Notes: generated by a model from the sequence alone, not told the origin. Shown: positions 9,002 through 18,219, counted from the stretch's first letter. The stretch is DNA of 64,000 nt from Desulfatibacillum alkenivorans DSM 16219 (GCF_900142135.1 NZ_FQZU01000027.1:19181-83180), one strand, 5' to 3'. Numbers and translations are program-made.

Positions 9002-10081
9002 CTAGGCGGCGGGAAAAAACTGCGCCAACGGCTTGGGCAGGGAATCGGGGGAAACGCTTTCCGCCTGATCGGTCATGTCCACGGAATTAAAGGTGTTGAT
9101 GAACAGCACCGGCCCTTTGGTTTTGGGGGCCTCGTCCAGCACGGCCGCAAAGGTCTTGCCCGTATAGGTGGGGTCCAGTTTGATGCCTTCCAGGTCCCAG
9201 GCCATGCTCACGGCCCGCCGGCCCTGGAGCGTTTCATGGCCGTATCCCGGGCCGTATTGCCGGGAGTCGATTTCAAGGCTTCCTGCATTGGACCGGAATT
9301 CGGGAATTTTGGCGCCATGATATTTGAGCAGGGCGTGGGAACGCAAAGCCAGCCCCATCACCTTATTCCGGTTGGCCATGTATGTGGGCGTCACCCGCAC
9401 CCCGTACACGCTGGTTTTCAGGCCGGCCAGAGAAAAGCCCAGGGTCAATCCGGCCAAAGTGCCGCAGGTGCCCGCCGCCACAAAGACCTTTTTTGGCCTG
9501 GGAAGGACCCCTTGGCTAACCTGGTCCGCGATTTCAAACCCGGCCTCCACATAGCCCAGGACGCCCCGGGAGTTGGAGCCGCCGGCCGGGATGTAATACC
9601 CGCCGGAATTCTGCACGCGGTGGGCGATGTAATACGACCAGACCGTTCCGGAAGCCCCGCCGCAGTAATCCATCTTGGCGCCCAGCGACGCAAAAAGACG
9701 CAGGTTTTGCAAAACATGCTCGTTCACCGGCTGATCCGTCAGCTTCAACACCACGTCCAGGCCCGCCTTTTTTCCGAACATGGCCGTGGCCAGCCCGTGA
9801 TTGGTGCCTAAAGCCCCCATGGTAATCAATGCCTTGCTGCCCTTCTTCCGGGCGTGCGCCAGCAAAAACTCCAACTTGCGAACCTTGTTGCCTCCATAGA
9901 TCGGAGAAGTGAGGTCGTCCCGTTTCACCCAGATATCAGCCCCGGCCTCCCGGCTTAAAGCATCCAGGCGCTCCACCGGCGTCGCCTGCTCCACCAGGGG
10001 AGTCCAAGGGATGGTTTTCTGCAGATTTTCGTGATGTTTGAACAACAGAGGAAGCTCTCTGTTCCGAGTTATTACAGGCAT
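9002..10081 (-). CDS. PLP-dependent D-cysteine desulfhydrase / ACC deaminase-like enzyme
   Basis: 359 residues from the ATG at 10081, which has GAGG 7 bases upstream; the longer ORF from 10138 adds an unlikely leader. The fold-type II PLP enzyme signature is YGGNKVRKLEFLL with Lys66 as the Schiff-base lysine, plus TMGALGTNHGLATAMFG and a glycine-rich phosphate-binding AAGTCGTLAGL. Family members deaminate D-cysteine, 1-aminocyclopropane-1-carboxylate or L-cysteate. The protein is slightly longer than DcyD (about 330 residues). It converges with the nitroreductase and is a single gene. Family firm, substrate open. Confidence 0.82.
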   Translation of the reverse strand: MPVITRNRELPLLFKHHENLQKTIPWTPLVEQATPVERLDALSREAGADIWVKRDDLTSPIYGGNKVRKLEFLLAHARKKGSKALITMGALGTNHGLATAMFGKKAGLDVVLKLTDQPVNEHVLQNLRLFASLGAKMDYCGGASGTVWSYYIAHRVQNSGGYYIPAGGSNSRGVLGYVEAGFEIADQVSQGVLPRPKKVFVAAGTCGTLAGLTLGFSLAGLKTSVYGVRVTPTYMANRNKVMGLALRSHALLKYHGAKIPEFRSNAGSLEIDSRQYGPGYGHETLQGRRAVSMAWDLEGIKLDPTYTGKTFAAVLDEAPKTKGPVLFINTFNSVDMTDQAESVSPDSLPKPLAQFFPAA

Positions 10082-10221
10082 CTTGACCTCGCCGAATACG
10101 GTTTTTACATGGTATTTAGCTTTGAGTCTATAGCACAAGTGTTCGGCAATGTCAAATACCAGAGTATTAAAATCTTATAAGATACTGTATCTAATTAAAA
10201 AAAGGAAATAGCTCCAGGGCT

Positions 10222-10896
10222 TTAATCCAATTCCGTGGCGTCAAAAGCGGCGCCATGTCCGGGATATATTGTTTTCGCGCCCTTTTGCCGCAGCAAAGCC
10301 CAGCTTGTTTTCATGGCGTCCGGATCGTTTCCAAAAGGAGGAATGCGCCTTTTATAAAAACGCGGCATTTCGTTGTAGGCAAGATCGCCTACCATGGCGT
10401 GGCCGTCATGGGTCATGACGGAAATCGAGCCGGCGGTGTGGCCGGGCGTGGGCAGGACGTCCGCGTCAAAGCCCCAGGACGCTAAGGACATGGGCGACTC
10501 TATGGTTATATCCGGCCTGACGGCTTCAAATCCGGTCGCCCGCGCCAGCAGGCCCGGAAGCCGCCTGCCCAGACGAACGGCGGCCTTGGCAAAAGGAATG
10601 GTTCCGTCGGGGATCTGCCAGCGCCCACGCGCAAGGTCCCTGGCATCGGCCTCGTGCACGATCACCGGGCACCCGCTGCGCCTGACCATAGCGGCCAGGT
10701 TTCCCGCGTGGTCGAAATGCACGTGGGTGATGACAACCAGCCGGATCTCCTCAGGGGAGATGTCCAGGCGCTTCAATCGATTGAACAAAATCCGGTGCTT
10801 GCCGGGAAGGCCGGCGTCCACCATCAAGTATCCTTGCGTTCCTTTTAAAAGCCATACATTGGCGAAACCGGTGCGCAGCCTGATGATTTCCTGCAT
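10222..10896 (-). CDS. metallo-beta-lactamase-fold hydrolase
   Basis: 224 residues from the ATG at 10896, with GGAG nine bases upstream; an extended ORF start at 10956 is not favoured. The dinuclear metal site is complete: THVHFDHAG (HxHxDH at 58-63), TPGHTAGS, the bridging Asp in MVGDLAY and a final GHG. The length and sequence fit the small glyoxalase-II-like cytoplasmic hydrolases that act on thioesters or related substrates. It is divergent from the TetR gene at 11177 and may be controlled from the same intergenic region. Confidence 0.8.
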   Translation of the reverse strand: MQEIIRLRTGFANVWLLKGTQGYLMVDAGLPGKHRILFNRLKRLDISPEEIRLVVITHVHFDHAGNLAAMVRRSGCPVIVHEADARDLARGRWQIPDGTIPFAKAAVRLGRRLPGLLARATGFEAVRPDITIESPMSLASWGFDADVLPTPGHTAGSISVMTHDGHAMVGDLAYNEMPRFYKRRIPPFGNDPDAMKTSWALLRQKGAKTIYPGHGAAFDATELD

Positions 10897-11090
10897 GATT
10901 GTATTCTCCGGAATATATAACGGGGTTGGAGGCCCTTGATTGGCTAAAAAAAGCACAGGTTATTTTTCATTGCAAGTCCAAAGGGCGGCCCCTCCCCGCA
11001 AAAAATAGAGGCCCCCCCCAGAAAAGCTCTAATTTCAAGAGCCCCCCACCAGAAAAAGGCTGAATCGCCCTCTGTTCGTCGCAAAAAATC

Positions 11091-11121
11091 TTGACAACTG
11101 AATATTTCCAAAATATATTCA
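11091..11121 (+). promoter_or_regulatory. sigma70 promoter with overlapping palindrome upstream of tetR
   Basis: TTGACA at 11091-11096 and TATATT at 11114-11119 are separated by 17 bases. A palindrome TGAATAT-N9-ATATTCA at 11099-11121 covers the spacer and the -10. This arrangement suits autorepression by the TetR protein encoded 56 bases downstream. Confidence 0.65.
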
Positions 11122-11176
11122 TTTTTAAACGCAGGGACGAATCCCGCTCCCCGCCCACTAAACACAGGACCCGACC

Positions 11177-11833
11177 GTGACCGGAAAAGAAAAAACCGAA
11201 CTCCGAAAAACCCAAATCCTCCAAGCAGCCGCCAAGGTTTTCGCCGAAAAAGGCTTTCAGGAAGGGACCATTCCGGATGTGGCCAAAGAGTCGGGCGTTT
11301 CCGAAGCCTCCATTTACGAGTATTTCAGCAACAAGGAAAATCTTCTGTTTTCCATCCCCATGGAGGCCATGCAGCGTTTGAGCGAGAAGATTGATTTCCA
11401 CCTTAAGCTGATTCGGGGCAGCGCGGAAAAGCTCCGGGCGATTTTATATCTTCAACTTCTTTTTTATATTGAAAACCGGGATTATGCAGCGGTTATCATG
11501 CTGATATTGAAGCAAAACCGCCGTTTTCTCGATACGGAGGCCCACCAGGCCATCCGCAAGCATTTAAAAACCGTGGACAAAGTGATCAGGGACGGCATGG
11601 AGTGCGGCGAGTTCCGGAACGACATGGATCCCTACCTCATTCGGTCCACCTGCCTGGGCAGCATGGAGCACGTGGTCACCAACTGGCTCATGCTCGGGCA
11701 TCCCACGGACGAGGAGTTGTTGAAATGGGTGGATCCCATGCTGAACGCCCTTGTCCGGGGAGTGGGCGCGGGGAACGAACTGAACCAATGTCCCCTGAAG
11801 CACCTCATCGTCCCAGAGGACGTCGAGGCCTGA
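11177..11833 (+). CDS. TetR/AcrR-family regulator
   Basis: 218 residues from a GTG at 11177. The N-terminal 50 residues are a standard TetR helix-turn-helix (AKVFAEKGFQEGTIPDVAKE, then SEASIYEYFSNKENLLF). The C-terminal half is the ligand-binding domain, with no recognisable specificity. Similar regulators in anaerobes respond to acyl-CoAs. It lies 122 bases upstream of the acyl-CoA dehydrogenase/carboxylase operon on the same strand and is the obvious candidate controller of it; a promoter with a palindrome precedes it. Confidence 0.85.
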   Translation: MTGKEKTELRKTQILQAAAKVFAEKGFQEGTIPDVAKESGVSEASIYEYFSNKENLLFSIPMEAMQRLSEKIDFHLKLIRGSAEKLRAILYLQLLFYIENRDYAAVIMLILKQNRRFLDTEAHQAIRKHLKTVDKVIRDGMECGEFRNDMDPYLIRSTCLGSMEHVVTNWLMLGHPTDEELLKWVDPMLNALVRGVGAGNELNQCPLKHLIVPEDVEA

Positions 11834-11955
11834 CGACCAGCCCCCTCGTGTAGGAACGCCGACAATAATAATGGAGGGGCGGCATATTCCTAGTTGCAGC
11901 AAACACAAACTGGCGCGCCGAATCGCGGCCTGCCGCAATCCAAACGAGGTGAACC

Positions 11956-13107
11956 ATGAGCGATGCAGTAAAAGCGCAAGAGTATTTTGGCAAGGAACAT
12001 GACATGTTCCGCAAAGCCATCCGGGATTTTGTCAAAAAAGAGATCGTCCCCAATATTGACGAATGGGAAGAGCAGGGAGCCTTCCCCGTGGAGCTCTACA
12101 AGAAAGCGGCCGAACTGGGATACATCGGCCTGGGCTTTCCCGAAGAACTGGGAGGCCAGGGCGGGGATGTGTTTTTAACCATCGTCGCAGCCGAGGAGTT
12201 GATGCGTTCCGGCTCCGGCGGCTTTTCCGCCAGCCTGGGCTCCCTGGGCATCGCCCTGCCGCCCATTGTGGGCCACGGCACCCCTGAGCAGAAGGAAAAA
12301 TTCGTCACGCCGGTCTTGAACGGGGATCGCATCGCCGCCCTGGGCGTGACCGAGCCTTCCGGCGGATCCGACGTGGCCAACCTGAAAACCACCGCCGTTC
12401 GGGACGGAGACCATTACGTGGTGAACGGAAGCAAGACCTTCATCACCAGCGGGACCAGGGCGCACCAGCTCACCACGGCGGTTCGCACCGGCGGAGACGG
12501 CCACAAGGGCATCAGCTTTTTGGTCATTGAGTCCGACACTCCGGGCTACTCCACCTCCCCGCCCATGAAAAAAATGGGCTGGTGGGCTTCCGACACGGCT
12601 GAAATCTACTTTGACAACTGCCGGGTGCCCGTTGAAAACCTCATCGGCGAGGAAAACAAGGGCTTCTACTACATTATGGAAAATTTCCAGACCGAGCGCC
12701 TGTCCCTGGCGGTCATGGCCAATGTCACCGCGCAGATGGCGCTGGAAGAGTGCGTCAAATACGTCAAACAGCGCGAGGTGTTCGGCAAGCCCCTGAACGC
12801 CTTCCAGGTGACCCGCCACAAACTGGTGGACATGGCCACGCTGATCGAAGCCAGCACCGAATTCACCTACCGGGTGGCCGCCAAGATGAACGGCGGGGTT
12901 CCCCAGATCAAGGAAGTTTCCATGGCAAAGAACTTCGCCTGCCAAGTCGCCGACAAGGTGACCTTTGATGCGGTTCAGATTTTCGGCGGCTACGGATACA
13001 TGCGCGGACATCTGGTGGAAAGGCTTTACCGTGACAACCGCATCCTGTCCATTGGAGGGGGCGCCACGGAAATTATGAAGGAAATCATTTCCAATTTTAT
13101 TATGTAA
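11956..13107 (+). CDS. acyl-CoA dehydrogenase
   Basis: 383 residues, normal for FAD-dependent acyl-CoA dehydrogenases; GAGGTG precedes the ATG. FAD/substrate motifs are ALGVTEPSGGSDVANL, the FITSG stretch, and the C-terminal GGYGYMRGHLVERLYRD. In the final motif, where many family members have I-x-E-G-T with the catalytic Glu, this protein has IGGGATEIM, so the base must lie elsewhere, as in isovaleryl-CoA and long-chain enzymes. It is the first enzyme gene of a carboxylase operon, which suggests desaturation of an acyl-CoA followed by carboxylation of the enoyl product, as in leucine or geranyl-CoA type pathways. Substrate unknown. Confidence 0.85.
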   Translation: MSDAVKAQEYFGKEHDMFRKAIRDFVKKEIVPNIDEWEEQGAFPVELYKKAAELGYIGLGFPEELGGQGGDVFLTIVAAEELMRSGSGGFSASLGSLGIALPPIVGHGTPEQKEKFVTPVLNGDRIAALGVTEPSGGSDVANLKTTAVRDGDHYVVNGSKTFITSGTRAHQLTTAVRTGGDGHKGISFLVIESDTPGYSTSPPMKKMGWWASDTAEIYFDNCRVPVENLIGEENKGFYYIMENFQTERLSLAVMANVTAQMALEECVKYVKQREVFGKPLNAFQVTRHKLVDMATLIEASTEFTYRVAAKMNGGVPQIKEVSMAKNFACQVADKVTFDAVQIFGGYGYMRGHLVERLYRDNRILSIGGGATEIMKEIISNFIM

Positions 13108-13123
13108 CAAGGAGAGCGAAACC

Positions 13124-14683
13124 ATGGGAAAATGGATGGACGGCTACCTGGAGAAACTGGAAGCCAAACGCCTGAAAAGTCAGCAAGGCGGGGGCCAGGA
13201 TCGCCAGGAGGTGCAGCATTCCCTAAACAAGCTGACGGCTCGGGAAAGAATCGAGCTCTTGTTTGACAAAGGGACCTTTGACGAACTGGGCGCCCTGACC
13301 CGGGACGCCCGCCCGCCCCTGGACGGCAAAAAACGCCCCAGCCCGGGCGACGGCGTGGTCATGGGCGGGGGCCAAATCAACGGCCGCAACGCCCTGGCCT
13401 TTAGCCTGGACTTTACGGTCATGGCCGGCGGCCTTGGCAACGACGGCGTGTGGATGCTGGCGGACCTGGTGAAAAAAGCCGGGGAGAGGAACGTGCCCCT
13501 GATCGGCATGCTGGACTCCGCAGGCTCCCGGATCAGCGTCAAAGAGGGATACACCGGCCTTAACGGCCTTGGCCGTTTGTTCAAGTACATGTCTCAATAT
13601 TCGGGCGTCAGCCCCCGGATCATGATGGTCCTGGGCCCCTGCACCGGCCCCCTTGCGGCTTTGCCGGTCATGGGCGACTTCCGGATTTTCAACGAAGAAA
13701 GCGCCTTTTTGTGGCTGGGCGGCGAAATGGAGTCCGACGAGGCGGGAACCGCGGAATTCCATATGGAGAAAAGCGGCCAGTGCGATTTTGTCGTGGACAG
13801 CGACGAAGACGCCATCGACAAAGCCAAGGAGCTTTTGACCTACATTCCCCAGAACTGCTGGGAAATGCCCCCTTTCCTGGATTCGGGCGACGACCCCGAA
13901 CGCCGGGAGGAGGCCATCCTGGACGTCATGCCGGAAAACGTCAAGTTCACCTATGACGTGCACGAAATTATCGAATTGATCGTGGATAACGGCGAGTTTC
14001 TGGAAGTCCAGGAGGAGTACGCCACCCACCTGGTGACCGGCTTCGCCCGCATAGGCGGCTATCCCATAGGCATCGTGGCCAACAACCCGGACGAAATGAG
14101 CGGCGTCTTTGAAATCGACTCCGCCGACAAGTACGACCGGTTCATGAACTTCCTGGACTGCTTCAACATTCCCATTATCACCATGGTGGACTCCACGGCC
14201 TACGTGCCCGGCGATAAATGGGAGCGCCTGGGCATCATCCGCCACGGCGCCAAGAACCTGCATTCCTACTCCCACCTTACCACCCAAAAAATCACCGTGG
14301 TCCTGCGCCGCTCCTACGGCGGATCCAACATCGTCATGGGCTGCGCCCAGATGCACCCGGACGTGGTGTTCGGCTGGCCCTGCGGCGAGTTCGCCCCCAC
14401 CGGGCCGGAATCCATTGTGGAAGCCATCTTCCATAAGGAGCTGGCGAAAGCCGAGGAAAAGGGCGGCAAGGAAAAACGTCAGGAATACTATGACATGCTC
14501 CTGGCTACGGTCAGGGAGCGGTTCAACATCATGCATCACTCCATGGACTGGACCTCTTATTATATGGTGGAGGAAGCCATCGACCCGCGGGACACCCGCG
14601 CCAAGATCTACCGCACCATCGTGGCCACCCTGGACAAGCATGAAGAGCTTCCTGAGAAGAAACGCTTCATCAAGCCGGCATAA
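13124..14683 (+). CDS. acyl-CoA carboxylase, carboxyltransferase subunit (first)
   Basis: 519 residues, the usual size of propionyl/methylcrotonyl-CoA carboxylase beta subunits. AAGGAG lies before the ATG, 16 bases after the dehydrogenase. Both crotonase-fold halves are present: N-terminal LTARERIELLFDKGTF and LDSAGSRI, C-terminal GYPIGIVANNPDEMSG and the PCGEFAPTGPESIVEA region. The subunit moves carboxyl from carboxybiotin to an acyl-CoA. The next gene encodes a second full-length carboxyltransferase of the same family, so either the enzyme is a hetero-oligomer or two carboxylases share one carrier and one biotin carboxylase. Confidence 0.87.
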   Translation: MGKWMDGYLEKLEAKRLKSQQGGGQDRQEVQHSLNKLTARERIELLFDKGTFDELGALTRDARPPLDGKKRPSPGDGVVMGGGQINGRNALAFSLDFTVMAGGLGNDGVWMLADLVKKAGERNVPLIGMLDSAGSRISVKEGYTGLNGLGRLFKYMSQYSGVSPRIMMVLGPCTGPLAALPVMGDFRIFNEESAFLWLGGEMESDEAGTAEFHMEKSGQCDFVVDSDEDAIDKAKELLTYIPQNCWEMPPFLDSGDDPERREEAILDVMPENVKFTYDVHEIIELIVDNGEFLEVQEEYATHLVTGFARIGGYPIGIVANNPDEMSGVFEIDSADKYDRFMNFLDCFNIPIITMVDSTAYVPGDKWERLGIIRHGAKNLHSYSHLTTQKITVVLRRSYGGSNIVMGCAQMHPDVVFGWPCGEFAPTGPESIVEAIFHKELAKAEEKGGKEKRQEYYDMLLATVRERFNIMHHSMDWTSYYMVEEAIDPRDTRAKIYRTIVATLDKHEELPEKKRFIKPA

Positions 14684-14695
14684 AAGGAGAGAAAC

Positions 14696-16249
14696 ATGTC
14701 TGAACGAATGAACGAAGCAATTAACAGGCTTGCTGAAATACAAGAGCAAAACCTGCTGGGAGGCGGCCAGAAGCACGTTGACCGGCAGCACGCCCGGAAC
14801 AAGATGACGGCCAGGGAGCGCATTGACGCCCTGCTGGATCCCGGCACATTTCTGGAAACCGGCTCCTGCGTAAACACCACCAGCGTCAGGATGGACGGCA
14901 GAACCACGGACGCCCCCTGCGACGGCGCCATTACCGGAACCGGCAAGGTGGACGGCAGGCTCATTGGCGTATACTCCAGCGATTTCACGGTCCTGGGCGG
15001 ATCTCTGGGCGCCCAGCATTTGCAAAAATGCTCCGAATGGATCATCCAATGCACCAAGCTGGGCATTCCCATGGTCTGGCTGCTGGACTCTTCGGGAGGC
15101 CGCCTGGGCTACCAGGACGTCATGTTCGCCGGCATCGAGTGGTATTTCTGCACCATCTCCCGCAGTTCCGGCGTCGTGCCCCAGATCAACGTGCTCATGG
15201 GCCCCTGCATTGCAGGCCAGGCTTACGCCCCGACCCTGTGCGACTTCCTGCTCATGAGCCGGGAGACCGCCAACCTGTGGCTGGCCGGCCCCAGGCAGGC
15301 CAAGGCCGTCACGTCTGAGGAGATCGACAAGTCCGTGGGCAGCGCGGATTACCACGTAGCCCACTCCGGCACCTGCGACGTTGTCGGCGACAACGATGCG
15401 GAAACCATTGCAAAAACCAGGGAGCTGTTAAGCTATCTGCCTTCCAACTTCCGGGAAAAGCCTCCGGTCAAGGAAGCCCCCGCCGACTCCTTCTGTGACG
15501 TGGAAAAGCTCATGGAGCTGGTTCCGGACGATCTGTCCAAGACTTATGACATGCATGAAGTCATCAAGGTTTTGGTGGACGACGGCGATTTTTTTGAGGT
15601 CAAGGACCAATACGCCAAGAACCTCATCTGCTGCTTCGCCCGCATCGACGGCAAGCCCGTGGGCATAGTCGCCAACAACCCGGCCGAGCCCGGAAGCATC
15701 ATGGAAATCAATTCCTGCGACAAATACTACCGTTTCCTCCAGGTGTTGGACGCCTTCAACATCCCCCTGGTGACTCTGGTGGACACCCCGCCTTACGTTC
15801 CGGGCGAGGAGCAGGAAGAAAAAGGCCTTTTACGCCACTTCGGCAAAATCGTGGATGTATACACCACCTCCACCATTCCCAAAATCAGCATTGTTCTGCG
15901 GGAAGCCTACGCCGACGCCGGCGCCATGATCATGGGCGTCTCCAAAGGCATGGGCGCTGACGCGGCCCTGGCATGGCCCATCGCCCAGTACGCCGTGGAA
16001 GCCTCGGAGCTGGATTACCGGGAAGTAGTCAAAGGCATGGAGGACGACGCCTACGAAGGCTACCTGAACTGGGGCCGGGAAAAAATCGACGTGTTCGACG
16101 TGGCCAGGGGCTTTACCACCCAGGTGGTGGACGAAATCATCCACCCCAAAGAAACCAGGAAAAGAATCATCCAATCTTTGGAGCTGTTCAAAAATAAAGA
16201 GGAAGAACTTCCCTTGAGGGCCAAGTGCCACGGCACAATGCCCTCGTAA
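14696..16249 (+). CDS. acyl-CoA carboxylase, carboxyltransferase subunit (second)
   Basis: 517 residues; AAAGGAG precedes the ATG and the gap to the first subunit is 12 bases. Family motifs are KMTARERIDALLDPGTF, LDSSGGRLGYQ, GKPVGIVANNPAEPGS and the C-terminal MGADAALAWPIAQYAV. It is related to, but clearly diverged from, the preceding subunit. In the glutaconyl-CoA decarboxylase system a similar subunit works with a membrane sodium pump, but no such membrane beta subunit is in this window, so simple carboxylase or transcarboxylase action is more likely. Confidence 0.87.
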   Translation: MSERMNEAINRLAEIQEQNLLGGGQKHVDRQHARNKMTARERIDALLDPGTFLETGSCVNTTSVRMDGRTTDAPCDGAITGTGKVDGRLIGVYSSDFTVLGGSLGAQHLQKCSEWIIQCTKLGIPMVWLLDSSGGRLGYQDVMFAGIEWYFCTISRSSGVVPQINVLMGPCIAGQAYAPTLCDFLLMSRETANLWLAGPRQAKAVTSEEIDKSVGSADYHVAHSGTCDVVGDNDAETIAKTRELLSYLPSNFREKPPVKEAPADSFCDVEKLMELVPDDLSKTYDMHEVIKVLVDDGDFFEVKDQYAKNLICCFARIDGKPVGIVANNPAEPGSIMEINSCDKYYRFLQVLDAFNIPLVTLVDTPPYVPGEEQEEKGLLRHFGKIVDVYTTSTIPKISIVLREAYADAGAMIMGVSKGMGADAALAWPIAQYAVEASELDYREVVKGMEDDAYEGYLNWGREKIDVFDVARGFTTQVVDEIIHPKETRKRIIQSLELFKNKEEELPLRAKCHGTMPS

Positions 16250-16258
16250 AAGGGAAGC

Positions 16259-16306
16259 AAGGAACGGGGAGCGATAACCAGGCCGAGGCGAACCTCCCCG
16301 TTCCTT
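16259..16306 (+). other. large perfect hairpin inside the carboxylase operon
   Basis: AAGGAACGGGGAG at 16259-16271 pairs exactly with CTCCCCGTTCCTT at 16294-16306 around a 22-base loop. No T-run follows, so it is more likely an mRNA processing or stabilising hairpin or an attenuator than a simple terminator. Confidence 0.6.
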
Positions 16307-16398
16307 ACCCTGGAATTCAGCCGCCGCCTAACCCCATGCCGGCGGATTCAGTGCAAACTTACTTGCATCGCAAGCGATAAAACTGTCAGGAGGCAACC

Positions 16399-16644
16399 AT
16401 GGCAAAGAAAAAAGTCAAAGCAAAAATGTCCGGCGTTTTTTACAGAAGGCCCGCTCCCGAAGAACCCGCTTATTGCGAAGTGGGCGACGTGGTCAAGAAA
16501 AAACAGGTCCTGGCCCTGCTGGAAACCATGAAGGTCTTCCAGAAAGTCAAATCCACGGCGGACGGAAAGATCGTGGAAATCCTGGCTGAAAATGAACAGC
16601 CCCTGAAAGACGGGGATGTCATGTTCATCATCGAAACGGATTAA
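16399..16644 (+). CDS. biotin carboxyl carrier protein
   Basis: 81 residues with AGGAGG before the ATG. It is a free-standing biotinyl domain: the acceptor Lys45 lies in LLETMKVF, a variant of the usual AMKM, and the surrounding CEVGDVVKKKQ and GKIVEILAENEQPLKDGD fit the biotinyl/lipoyl barrel. The carrier shuttles carboxyl between the biotin carboxylase at 16816 and the carboxyltransferases upstream. It has no proline-rich N-terminal linker, unlike AccB of fatty acid synthesis, so it belongs to the dedicated acyl-CoA carboxylase. Confidence 0.87.
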   Translation: MAKKKVKAKMSGVFYRRPAPEEPAYCEVGDVVKKKQVLALLETMKVFQKVKSTADGKIVEILAENEQPLKDGDVMFIIETD

Positions 16645-16701
16645 TCCGCTTAAAAACATTTGGGGGGCATGTCCCCATTTCCCATCATTGGAGGGAGTAC
16701 C

Positions 16702-16771
16702 GGGGACATGAACTTATCTCGGTATATTGAGATCAATTTTTTACACGGATTTTGAGATAAGTATCGTCCCC
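16702..16771. repeat. dispersed inverted-repeat element, copy C
   Basis: Left arm GGGGACATGAACTTATCTC, right arm GAGATAAGTATCGTCCCC, about 33 bases between them. Related elements lie at 4096-4183 and 44323-44409. A shorter GGGGGCATGTCCCC palindrome lies just upstream, at about 16664-16677. The element sits in the 171-base gap between carrier and biotin carboxylase genes. Confidence 0.65.
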
Positions 16772-16815
16772 TGAACTTGGACTGACCTACTTAAACCGAA
16801 ATCTGAGAGGCGACC

Positions 16816-18219
16816 ATGTTTAAGAAAATTCTGGCGGCGAACCGGGGAGAGATCGCCCTGCGCGTAATCCGGGCATGCAAGGAGTTGGAAATCCCATGCG
16901 TGGCCGTGTATTCGGAAGCGGACGCGGAATCTCTGCACGTCCGGCTCGCGGACGAAAGCGTGTGCATCGGTCCCGCCATCAGCGCAAAAAGTTATTTAAG
17001 CATTGATAATATCATCCAGGCGGCCAAGGAAACCGGCGCCGACGCCATTCATCCCGGATACGGCTATTTGGCGGAAAAAAAGGAATTCGCCATCGCCTGC
17101 CAGGAAAACGGGATTACCTTCATCGGGCCCAAGCCAGACAACCTGGCTCTGGCCGGCGACAAAATCGCGGCGAAAACAGCCATGCAGAACGCCGGCGTTC
17201 CGGTTACGCCCAGCAGCCCGGGCGGCGTGGACACGGTGGCGGAAGCCAAGGAGTTCGCCAAGGAGATCGGCTATCCCATCATGGTCAAAGCCTCGGGCGG
17301 AGGCGGCGGCCGCGGCATTAAGATCTGCTACAACGACGAGGAAGTGGAAGAAGAATTTCCCATGGCCAAGATGGAAGGCCGCACCGCCTTCGGCAACGAC
17401 GAAGTCTACGTGGAAAAATTCCTCACCAAGCCCCGGCACATCGAGTTCCAGATCCTGGCCGACAAACAGGGAAACGTCATCCATCTGGGAGAAAGGGAAT
17501 GCTCCATCCAGCGGCGCTATCAAAAGCTGGTGGAAGAGTCCCCCTCCCCGGCCCTCACGCCCGAATTAAGGGCGGCCATGGGCCAGGCGGCCATCAACGC
17601 CGCCAAGGCCGTGGATTACGAAAACGCCGGAACCGTGGAATTCCTCCTGGACGGTGACATGAATTTCTACTTCATGGAAATCAACTCCCGCATCCAGGTG
17701 GAGCATCCGGTGACCGAGCTGGTCACGGGCGTGGACCTGGTCAAGGAGCAAATCCGGCTGGCCGCGGGCGGAACCCTGGATTACACCTTCGACGACCTGA
17801 ACCTGCGCGGCTGGGCCATTGAATGCCGCATCAACGCGGAGGACCCGGACAAGTATTTCATGCCCAGCCCGGGAACCATCGAGGATTACAATCCGCCGGC
17901 GGGCTTCGGCGTCCGCCTGGACAGCCACCTGTACCAGGGCTACGAACTGCCGCCCTTTTACGACTCCCTGATCGGCAAACTGGTGGCCTTTGACCTGACC
18001 CGGGAAGGCGCCATCCAGGTAATGAAACGGGCTTTGAAAGAATTCATCATAGGCCCCATCAAGACGACCATCCCCCTGCATCTGATCATCATGGACGACG
18101 ATGAGTTCAAGGCGGGAAATTTTGACACCAGCTTCATCACAAAGTACGTCCCGGAGGAAGATGACGACGATGATGATGATGATGATGACGACGATTATGA
18201 TGATGACGACGATGATTAG
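16816..18219 (+). CDS. biotin carboxylase subunit with poly-aspartate tail
   Basis: 467 residues. The whole AccC-type ATP-grasp enzyme is present: N-terminal KILAANRGEIALRVIRACKE, the ATP-binding glycine loop in KASGGGGGRGIK, the carboxyphosphate/biotin region EINSRIQVEHPVTE and RINAEDP. The enzyme carboxylates biotin on the carrier encoded upstream. The last 21 residues are Glu-Glu followed by 12 Asp, Tyr and 6 Asp, encoded by a GAT/GAC microsatellite at about 18157-18216. I know of no such tail in other biotin carboxylases. It is in frame and ends at a normal stop, so it is either a tolerated repeat expansion or a functional acidic tail. Confidence 0.9.
   Translation: MFKKILAANRGEIALRVIRACKELEIPCVAVYSEADAESLHVRLADESVCIGPAISAKSYLSIDNIIQAAKETGADAIHPGYGYLAEKKEFAIACQENGITFIGPKPDNLALAGDKIAAKTAMQNAGVPVTPSSPGGVDTVAEAKEFAKEIGYPIMVKASGGGGGRGIKICYNDEEVEEEFPMAKMEGRTAFGNDEVYVEKFLTKPRHIEFQILADKQGNVIHLGERECSIQRRYQKLVEESPSPALTPELRAAMGQAAINAAKAVDYENAGTVEFLLDGDMNFYFMEINSRIQVEHPVTELVTGVDLVKEQIRLAAGGTLDYTFDDLNLRGWAIECRINAEDPDKYFMPSPGTIEDYNPPAGFGVRLDSHLYQGYELPPFYDSLIGKLVAFDLTREGAIQVMKRALKEFIIGPIKTTIPLHLIIMDDDEFKAGNFDTSFITKYVPEEDDDDDDDDDDDDYDDDDDD

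Noticed and set aside
13223..15364. Long antisense open frame (about 713 residues) under the carboxyltransferases
   Set aside because: Both + strand genes have full family motifs and ribosome binding sites; the antisense frame has neither.
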